From: Acidobacteriota bacterium
GTDB lineage: Bacteria; Acidobacteriota; Terriglobia; Terriglobales; SCQP01
Direction of reading: 5' to 3'
Length of the DNA: 37,374 nt
NCBI GenBank assembly: GCA_027451805.1
Contig: DAIDIF010000160.1
Coordinates: 1 to 37,374, forward strand
A program made the position numbers and the translations under genes. Of the stretch, positions 32,096 to 37,374 are shown piece by piece; the stretch's first letter is position 1; the number at the start of each line of letters is the position of its first letter. The notes beneath the pieces are model-generated. The model worked only from the letters and a program-made list of their open reading frames with translations, searched no databases and was not told the DNA's origin.

Positions 32096-33385
32096 ATGAG
32101 CCATTCGGCAGGTGCGGCCCAGCCGCGTTTGGGTGTGCTGTTGGCGGGCATGGGGGCGATCTCGACCACGCTGATCGCGGGAGTGGAAGCCATCCGGCAG
32201 GGCTTGGCGCGGCCCTTCGGCGCGCTGACGCAATTGGCCATGATCGCGCCGCCGGGGCAGCCCAAGCAGCGGGTCCCGCTGGCGGAGTATCTGCATTTGA
32301 CGCGGCTGGAGGATCTGGCCTTCGGCGGGTGGGATATCAACCCGGGCAACGGCTACGACATGGCGGTGGCGTCGGGGGTGCTGGAACCGCTGCTGCTGGC
32401 GGCGGTGCGGCCGGCGCTGGAGCAGGTCGAGCCGATGGCGGGCATCCACGACCCGCAGTACCTGCGGCGCACGGAAGGGCGGCGGGTGAAGGCGGAGACC
32501 AACAAGTTCGAGCAGGCGGAGGCGCTGCGCGCCGACATCCGCCGCTTCAAGCAGCAGCGCCAGGTGGACCAGGTGGTGGTGATGTGGTGCGGCTCGACCG
32601 AGGTGTTTTTGGCCGCCGGGCCGGCGCATCAGAGCCAGCGCATCTTCGAAGCGGCGATGAAGGAGAACGAGCCCACCATCGCGCCCAGCATGATCTACGC
32701 CTACGCGGCGCTGCAGGAAGGCTGCGGGTTCGTGAACGCGACGCCGACGCTGACCGTGGACATGCCGGTGATGATCGAGCTGGCGGCGCAGCGCGGCTGC
32801 CCGGTCAGCGGCAAGGATCTGAAGACCGGGCAGACGCTGCTCAAGACGATCCTGGCGCCGGGCATCAAGCAGCGCATGCTGGGGCTGTCGGGGTGGTTTT
32901 CGACCAACATCCTGGGCAACGGGGACGGGGCGACGCTGGACGATCCGGCGGCGTTCCGCAGCAAGGAAGAGTCGAAGCTGTCGGCGCTCAACCACATTTT
33001 GCAGCCGGAGCTGTATCCGGAGCTGTACGGCAAGCTCTCGCACCAGGTGAAGATCAACTACTACCCGCCGCGCGGCGACAACAAGGAAAGCTGGGACAAC
33101 GTCGATATCGTCGGGTGGCTGGGCTATCCGATGCAGATCAAGATCAACTTCCTCTGCCGCGACAGCATCCTGGCGGCGCCGTTGCTGCTCGATCTGGCGC
33201 TGCTCAGCGCGGCCGCGCAGCGGGCGGGGGAGAACGGCGTGCTCGACTGGCTGGGCTTCTACTTCAAGAGCCCGCAGACCAAGCAGGGACAGCCGGAGCA
33301 CGACCTGGCGGTGCAGCACCAGAATCTGCAGCAGGCCTTCCACCGCATGGCGCCGCGTCTGGCGCCGGCGGCGGTCAAGGCCTAA
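32096..33385 (+). CDS. Myo-inositol-1-phosphate synthase (Bacteroidetes-like type)
   Basis: Isomerises glucose-6-phosphate to inositol-3-phosphate with NAD as internal redox cofactor, the only de novo route to inositol. 429 residues. Family signatures are the NAD-binding 'GVLLAGMGAISTTLIAG', 'FGGWDINPGNGYDMA', 'APSMIYAYAALQEG', the catalytic 'VSGKDLKTGQTLLKTILAP', 'GWFSTNILGNGDG', 'NYYPPRGDNKESWDNVDI' and 'KINFLCRDSILAAPLLLDL'. From memory, these resemble the Bacteroides enzyme tied to inositol lipid synthesis more than the roughly 360-residue actinobacterial Ino1. AAGAGGAGAG 5 nt before the ATG is a strong ribosome site. It is the second gene of the ligase-to-ketosynthase run, 78 nt after the ligase and 109 nt before the reductase. 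Confidence 0.93.
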   Translation: MSHSAGAAQPRLGVLLAGMGAISTTLIAGVEAIRQGLARPFGALTQLAMIAPPGQPKQRVPLAEYLHLTRLEDLAFGGWDINPGNGYDMAVASGVLEPLLLAAVRPALEQVEPMAGIHDPQYLRRTEGRRVKAETNKFEQAEALRADIRRFKQQRQVDQVVVMWCGSTEVFLAAGPAHQSQRIFEAAMKENEPTIAPSMIYAYAALQEGCGFVNATPTLTVDMPVMIELAAQRGCPVSGKDLKTGQTLLKTILAPGIKQRMLGLSGWFSTNILGNGDGATLDDPAAFRSKEESKLSALNHILQPELYPELYGKLSHQVKINYYPPRGDNKESWDNVDIVGWLGYPMQIKINFLCRDSILAAPLLLDLALLSAAAQRAGENGVLDWLGFYFKSPQTKQGQPEHDLAVQHQNLQQAFHRMAPRLAPAAVKA

Positions 33386-33421
33386 GCGGGCGGAAGCCGC
33401 AGCCCAGTGTGTGGACACGCA

Positions 33422-33439
33422 CGCCGGAGCGATCCGGCG
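33422..33439 (+). other. Intra-operon hairpin with GNRA loop
   Basis: CGCCGGA-GCGA-TCCGGCG, a perfect 7-bp stem closed by a GCGA (GNRA) tetraloop, lies in the 109-nt gap between the inositol synthase and reductase genes. There is no T-tract, so full termination is unlikely. Stabilisation of flanking mRNA or partial attenuation is possible. Confidence 0.4.
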
Positions 33440-33494
33440 CGGCGGCGCGGCAAAGCAACGCCCCCAGGGCGCACAGCAACAGCAAGGAGACGGC

Positions 33495-34262
33495 GTGGCG
33501 GACGAACTGAAGGGCAAAGTAGCGTTGGTGACCGGGGCGGCGCGCGGCATCGGGCGCGCCATCGCGCGGCGGCTGGCGCAAGGCGGCGCGGACCTGCTGG
33601 TGAACTACGTGACCAGCGAGGCGGCGGCGCAGGCCTTGGTGGAGGAGATCCGCGGGCTGGGGCGGCGGGCGCAGGCGGTGAACGCGGACGCGATCAGCCC
33701 GGAGGGGATCGCCAAGCTGTTCGCGGCGGTGAAGGAACACTTCGGCGCGCTCGACATTTACATCAACAACGCGATTGACGTGGCCACGTACGGGCCGGTG
33801 CTGCGGCAACGGCTGGAGGGCTGGGACCACACCGTCGGCGGCAACACCGATGCGCTGCTGCTCAGCGCGCAGAAGGCGGTGCCGTTGATGAAGGGACGGC
33901 GGGGCAAGATCCTCAGCCTCTCGAGCCTGGGCTCGACGCGCTATATTCCCGGCTACGCCTCGATCGGCGTGACCAAAGCCGCCACCGAGGCGCTGACGCG
34001 CTACCTGGCGGTGGAGTTGGGCAAGCACGGCATCAACTGCAACACCCTGTCGGGCGGCCCGATTGACACCGACGCGCTCAAGCTGTTTGCCAATTACGAG
34101 CAGATGAAGGAAGCTTGCGAGAAGTATTCGCCGGCGGGCCGGATCGGCCGGCCGGAGGATCTGGCCGAGGTGGCGGCGTTTTTGTGTTCGGACGCCGCGA
34201 ACTGGATTTACGGCCAAACCATCATCGCCGACGGCGGCCTGTCGCTGCTGAGCGTCGGCTAA
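33495..34262 (+). CDS. FabL-like enoyl-[ACP] reductase (short-chain dehydrogenase fold)
   Basis: 255 residues. NAD(P)-binding 'VTGAARGIGRAIA' (Gly14/18/20) and 'NNAIDV' mark the SDR fold. The active-site motif is Tyr154-x6-Lys161 ('YASIGVTK'), the spacing of FabI/FabL enoyl reductases rather than the Tyr-x3-Lys of ketoreductases. 'SSLGSTRYIPGY', 'EALTRYLAVEL', 'SGGPIDTDALKLF' and 'GQTIIADGGLSLL' agree closely, from memory, with Bacillus subtilis FabL. The likely role is reduction of enoyl-ACP using NADPH. GTG 33495 has AAGGAG 5 nt upstream, which rules out the ORF-track start at 33411 that runs through the hairpin. It lies 36 nt before the carrier protein gene. Confidence 0.85.
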   Translation: MADELKGKVALVTGAARGIGRAIARRLAQGGADLLVNYVTSEAAAQALVEEIRGLGRRAQAVNADAISPEGIAKLFAAVKEHFGALDIYINNAIDVATYGPVLRQRLEGWDHTVGGNTDALLLSAQKAVPLMKGRRGKILSLSSLGSTRYIPGYASIGVTKAATEALTRYLAVELGKHGINCNTLSGGPIDTDALKLFANYEQMKEACEKYSPAGRIGRPEDLAEVAAFLCSDAANWIYGQTIIADGGLSLLSVG

Positions 34263-34298
34263 CGCGTTTCTGAATCTGTCCGCAAGGAGCCAAAGACG

Positions 34299-34784
34299 AT
34301 GCCCGAAGTCAACAGCGCCAACGCCGCCGAAGTCATGAAGATCCGCGAAACCGCCGATCGCGTGCTGGCGAAGCGGCACGACGAGATCCTGGCCACGGTG
34401 TGCGCCTCGGTCGCCGAGGTCCTGGGCCGCGAGGAGAACGAAGTGCAGGCCACCAGCAGCCTGATGAACGACCTGAACGCCGAGTCGCTGGACTTTCTCG
34501 ACCTGCTGTTCCGCCTGGAGTCGGCCTTTGGAATCAAGATTCCGCGCGGCGGCATCCAGCGCGCGACGCAGGGCTCGCTGACGGAAGCCGAGTTCCAGCA
34601 GAACGGCATTCTGACGGCGGCGGCGCTGGAGCGGCTGCGCATCCTGATGCCGGAGGTGGATGCGACCAAGCTGAAGACGGGGCTGACGGTGCGCGAGATA
34701 CCCACTCTGTTCACCCCGGAGACGTTCGCCCGCCTGGTGGCGTGGCGCATCGGCGAGATGGAAGCGGAGAAGGCCGCGGTTTAG
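34299..34784 (+). CDS. Long acyl carrier protein
   Basis: 161 residues, twice the normal ACP length. About 22-85 is an ACP helix bundle: 'VCASVAEVLGREENEV', then 'LNAESLDFLDLLFRLE' with the probable phosphopantetheine Ser63 in an ESLD context (DSLD in standard ACP). Instead of ending after helix IV, the protein continues with 'LTAAALERLRILMPEVDATKLKTGLTVREIP' (part: 'ALERLRILMPEVDATKLKTG') and 'TLFTPETFARLVAWRI', the last segment resembling an ACP helix IV displaced by an insertion of about 45 residues. AAGGAG lies 10 nt before the ATG. Its position between the reductase and the dehydratase implies it carries the chain made by the following ketosynthases. Confidence 0.85.
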   Translation: MPEVNSANAAEVMKIRETADRVLAKRHDEILATVCASVAEVLGREENEVQATSSLMNDLNAESLDFLDLLFRLESAFGIKIPRGGIQRATQGSLTEAEFQQNGILTAAALERLRILMPEVDATKLKTGLTVREIPTLFTPETFARLVAWRIGEMEAEKAAV

Positions 34785-34796
34785 GCCGACCTGGCG

Positions 34797-35297
34797 ATGC
34801 GCTACCTGCTTTTGGACCGGATCGTGGAGCTGGTGCCCGGCCGCTACGCGGTGGGGCACAAGTGCGCGGCGATGAGCGAGGATTATTTCGCCGACCATTT
34901 CCCCGGCTTCCCCGTGGTGCCGGGGGTGCTGATCGTGGAAGCGATGGCGCAGCTCGCCGGCCGGCTGATCACCTATACGGTCAAGCGGGAAAGCGGGGAG
35001 ACGGCGCTGCCGGTGCTGCTCACGGTGCACAACGCGCGCTTCAAACGCTTCGTGCGGCCGGGGGACCTGATGGTCATCCGGGCGGAGCTGGCGGGCATGG
35101 TGGAAGGCGCGGGGCGGTGCCGCGCCGAAGCCAAAGTCGGCGAGACCGTGGTGGCGACGGCGGAACTGATGCTGGGCTACGACACCGGCCAGGGGAACGT
35201 GATTCCGCCGGAGGCGCGGGCGGGGCTGGCGCAATGGGCGGAAACGGTGAATCGTACGCTGCTGGCGGGGCTGGAGCCGGAGGCGGCGCAGCCGTGA
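34797..35297 (+). CDS. FabZ/FabA-like 3-hydroxyacyl-[ACP] dehydratase
   Basis: 166-residue hot-dog-fold protein. The catalytic pair is His34 in 'DHFPGFPVVPGVL' and Glu48 in 'VEAMAQLAG', 14 residues apart as in FabZ. 'RFKRFVRPGDLMVI' is the standard central-strand signature. An extension of about 20 residues follows the core ('EARAGLAQWAETVNRTLL'). It removes water from 3-hydroxyacyl chains on the carrier, giving the trans-2-enoyl form for the FabL-like enzyme. It begins 12 nt after the carrier gene and overlaps the first ketosynthase by 4 nt (GTGA), so it is co-translated with it. No ketoreductase (FabG) is seen in the run so far. Confidence 0.93.
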   Translation: MRYLLLDRIVELVPGRYAVGHKCAAMSEDYFADHFPGFPVVPGVLIVEAMAQLAGRLITYTVKRESGETALPVLLTVHNARFKRFVRPGDLMVIRAELAGMVEGAGRCRAEAKVGETVVATAELMLGYDTGQGNVIPPEARAGLAQWAETVNRTLLAGLEPEAAQP

Positions 35298-36613
35298 GCG
35301 CGCCGTTGTCGCCGCGGCAGCGGGCGCGCCCGGACGGGGGGCGGCGGGTGGTGATCACCGGCTTGGGCGCGATCACGCCGCTGGGGCATACCGTGGCGGA
35401 GACCTGGGACGGGCTGGTAGCCGGCCGGTGCGGCATCGGGCCGCTGACGCTGTTCGACGCCGCCAGCTTCGAGACCCGGATCGGCGGAGAGGTGAAGCAC
35501 TTTCAGCCGCAGCTGGTGCGGACCCAGGCGCGCGCGGCCGTCGCCGAGGCGCTCGACCGCAAGAACGCGCTGGGGTGGGTCGCGGCCCAGGAGGCGTTTC
35601 GCGACGCCGGGTTCCAGCCGGGGGAGGGCTACGAGCCCGGCCGGATGGGGATTGCGCTGGGCACCGAGGGGCGGCGCGACAGCCTGCTGCCCGAGCTGGC
35701 GCAGCGCAAGCTGCGGGCGGGAACGCCGGCGCAGCGGCGGGCAGCGCTGGCGGAGGTGCCAGCGTGGGAGTATCTGCGTTACTCGCCCTACGGGTTGGCC
35801 TACGCCCTGGCGGCACAGTTCCACGCCCGCGGGCCCATCACCACGATTTCGACCGCATGCACCTCGAGCTCGCAGGCGCTGGGCTTTGCGCTCGACAAAA
35901 TCCGGCACGGCGAGGCGGACCTCATGCTGGCGGGCGGGGCGGAGTGCCTGATGGAGCCGACCATGGTGGCGGGCTTCATCCTGCTGGGCGCGCTGTCGAA
36001 GAACAACGAGCACCCGGAGTTGGCCTCGCGGCCGTTCGACGCCGAGCGCGACGGGTTCGTGCTGGCGGAAGGCGGGGCGATGCTGGTGCTGGAAGACGCC
36101 TGGCACGCCTACCAGCGGGGCGCGCGGATCTACGCCGAACTGGCGGGGTTCGGCGCCTCCATCAACGCCTACCGCATTACCGATTCGCCCCCCGACGGGC
36201 AGGGGCCGATGCTGGCGATGCAGGCGGCGCTGGCGGACGCGAATCTGGCGCCGCAGCAGGTGGATTACATCAACGCGCACGGCACCTCGACGGTGCAGAA
36301 CGACGCCAGCGAGACGATGGCGATCAAGCGCTGTTTCGGCGAGCACGCCTACCGCATTCCGGTGAGCTCGACCAAATCCATGACCGGGCACATGGTCAAC
36401 GCCGCCGGAGCGATCGAGGCGATCATCTCCACCAAGGTGATCGGCGAGGGGTACATCCCGCCGACGATCAGCTACCAGCACCCCGACCCCGCCTGCGACC
36501 TGGACTACGTGCCGAACCAGGGGCGGCGGCAGCGGGTGCGGACGGTGGCGAGCAACTCCTTCGGGTTCGGCGGATCGAACGGCAGCTTGGTGTTTCGCGC
36601 CTATGAACCCTAA
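35294..36613 (+). CDS. Beta-ketoacyl-[ACP] synthase, FabF-like (first of two)
   Basis: 439-residue thiolase-fold condensing enzyme. The Cys-His-His triad is Cys189 ('STACTSSSQALG'), His329 ('NAHGTSTVQND') and His366 ('TGHMVNAAGA'), with Lys361 just before it ('STKSMTGH'). 'NSFGFGGSNGSLVF' closes the fold. It catalyses decarboxylative condensation of malonyl-ACP with an acyl primer. GTG 35294 overlaps the dehydratase stop codon; the ORF-track start at 34400 runs through other genes. The gene overlaps the next ketosynthase by 11 nt. Given the neighbouring ACP, FabZ and FabL-like genes, this is more likely part of a dedicated pathway than the housekeeping fabF, which usually sits with fabD, fabG and acpP. 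Confidence 0.94.
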   Translation: MSAPLSPRQRARPDGGRRVVITGLGAITPLGHTVAETWDGLVAGRCGIGPLTLFDAASFETRIGGEVKHFQPQLVRTQARAAVAEALDRKNALGWVAAQEAFRDAGFQPGEGYEPGRMGIALGTEGRRDSLLPELAQRKLRAGTPAQRRAALAEVPAWEYLRYSPYGLAYALAAQFHARGPITTISTACTSSSQALGFALDKIRHGEADLMLAGGAECLMEPTMVAGFILLGALSKNNEHPELASRPFDAERDGFVLAEGGAMLVLEDAWHAYQRGARIYAELAGFGASINAYRITDSPPDGQGPMLAMQAALADANLAPQQVDYINAHGTSTVQNDASETMAIKRCFGEHAYRIPVSSTKSMTGHMVNAAGAIEAIISTKVIGEGYIPPTISYQHPDPACDLDYVPNQGRRQRVRTVASNSFGFGGSNGSLVFRAYEP

Positions 36614-37374
36614 CGGCAACGGAGCCAAGCCGTCCGGCGGGCGCACGGTGGTGATCACCGGCGTGGGGCTGGTGTCGCCCTTGGGCAACTCCGCGCCCGA
36701 GCTGTGGCAGGCGCTGCGGGCGGGGCGGAGCGGCATCGGGCCGGTGCCGCACCTGGCGCTCGACGCCTACCGCACGCGGGTGGGGGGAGCGGTGCGGGAT
36801 TTCCAGCCGCGGCAGTACATCGCCGACGGCAAGTCGCTGAAGCTCATGACGCGCCCGGTGCGGCTGGGAGTGGCGGCGGTGGAGCTGGCGGTGCGGGACG
36901 CGGGACTGAGCGCGGCGGCGGCGCTGGCCGAACTCGATCCGGCGCGCATCGGCTGTTTCGTCGGTTCGCCCGGGCACGCCGGCGACCGCGACGAACTGCT
37001 GCCGGCGCTCGACCTGTCCTACGGGGAGCATGGGCTGGACCTGCGCGCGTTCGGCGCCGACGGGATTCCCACGATCAACCCGCTCTGGCTGCTCAAGAGC
37101 TTGGCCAACCTGGTGCTCTACTTCGTCAGTCTGCGGCTGGGGGCGCAGGGCGCCAACGCCAACATCTGCATGAGCGGAGCCGGCGGCGCCATGGCCGTCG
37201 GCGAAGCCTTTCAGACCATTCGCGCCGGCGCCGCCGACATCGCCATCGCTGGCGGCTACGAGTCGCTCCTGGATGAAGAGCGTCTGGAAAGCTTCGAATC
37301 CAGCGGGCTGCTGTATCTGGGTAACGGCGAACCGGAGCGGGCCAGCCGCCCCTTCGATCGCGAGCGCGGCGGCT
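36603..37374 (+). CDS. Second beta-ketoacyl synthase (3' end beyond window)
   Basis: ATG 36603 lies 11 nt before the stop of the preceding ketosynthase; the frame stays open to the window end (257 codons), which is why the ORF track omits it. The N-terminal signature 'RTVVITGVGLVSPLGNSAPE' and 'FVGSPGHAGDRDELLPALD' identify the fold. The nucleophile region 'NICMSGAGGAMAVGEAF' keeps Cys189, the same residue number as in the first enzyme. It is therefore not a classical chain-length factor, which lacks the Cys. The two His residues lie beyond the end. Sequence between residues 60 and 160 differs clearly from its neighbour, so it is a paralogue of separate specificity rather than a recent duplicate. 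Confidence 0.88.
   Translation, partial: MNPNGNGAKPSGGRTVVITGVGLVSPLGNSAPELWQALRAGRSGIGPVPHLALDAYRTRVGGAVRDFQPRQYIADGKSLKLMTRPVRLGVAAVELAVRDAGLSAAAALAELDPARIGCFVGSPGHAGDRDELLPALDLSYGEHGLDLRAFGADGIPTINPLWLLKSLANLVLYFVSLRLGAQGANANICMSGAGGAMAVGEAFQTIRAGAADIAIAGGYESLLDEERLESFESSGLLYLGNGEPERASRPFDRERGG

Noticed and set aside
33411-33494. N-terminal extension of the FabL-like reductase
   Set aside because: Translates through a perfect hairpin and is Gln-rich; GTG 33495 has AAGGAG at 5 nt.
33375-36736. Long minus-strand ORFs opposite the reductase, ACP, dehydratase and ketosynthase genes
   Set aside because: Shadows of the plus-strand operon; no domain is visible.

Overview
The window is gene-dense, very GC-rich bacterial chromosome, with tightly packed genes, frequent GTG/TTG starts and many 4-nt start/stop overlaps. 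The best guess for the source is an Acidobacteriota member. The main pointer is an 1107-residue Oar-like outer-membrane protein with an N-terminal carboxypeptidase-regulatory-like domain, a family greatly expanded in that phylum. The housekeeping sequences are compatible with this, but the phylum call is an inference. I see no insertion sequence, phage gene, CRISPR array, integron or rRNA. No gene-free stretch exceeds about 180 bases.

Layout. 1-987: 3' part of a LytS/YehU-type sensor histidine kinase. 997-6396 (minus): pckA, efp, ftsH, tilS. 6576-9899: Oar-like TonB-dependent-receptor-type protein, closed by a strong hairpin. 10030-11400: phosphomannomutase/phosphoglucomutase. 11448-15858: purQ-purL-purF, translationally coupled, with no purS nearby. 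15877-18465: an acyl ligase / carrier protein / PlsC acyltransferase fusion. 18514-18792: a small four-CxxC zinc-ribbon protein. 18836-18909: tRNA-Gln(CTG). 18922-19548 (minus): an unassigned, possibly transglutaminase-fold protein. 19639-21239: nadC-birA. 21236-22324 (minus): rlmN. 22504-23829: M16 metallopeptidase. 23998-30458 (minus): mnmG, an amidohydrolase, serS, glmU and a TPR protein. 30626-37374 (plus): seven co-directional genes running off the window end.

The most interesting part is the 30626-37374 run: PaaK-like adenylate-forming ligase, Bacteroidetes-type myo-inositol-phosphate synthase, FabL-like reductase, an unusually long acyl carrier protein, a FabZ-like dehydratase, and two consecutive ketosynthases (the second cut off). 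Together these supply an acid-activating enzyme, a carrier, condensing enzymes, a dehydratase and an enoyl-type reductase beside an inositol-phosphate maker. That suggests a dedicated acyl or polyketide chain, possibly destined for an inositol-containing lipid. The enzyme families are well supported; the product is not known. Two AT-rich inverted repeats lie just upstream of the inositol synthase gene.

Other points. EF-P carries Asn where the modified Lys/Arg normally sits. Several minus-strand genes have a TANNNT element 6-7 nt before the start codon and no usable Shine-Dalgarno, which suggests leaderless mRNAs. Several promoter hexamers overlap the stop codon of the preceding gene. Much of the rest serves translation and tRNA modification (efp, tilS, mnmG, rlmN, serS, tRNA-Gln), cofactors (nadC, birA), purines, envelope precursors (glmU, phosphohexomutase) and proteolysis (ftsH, M16).
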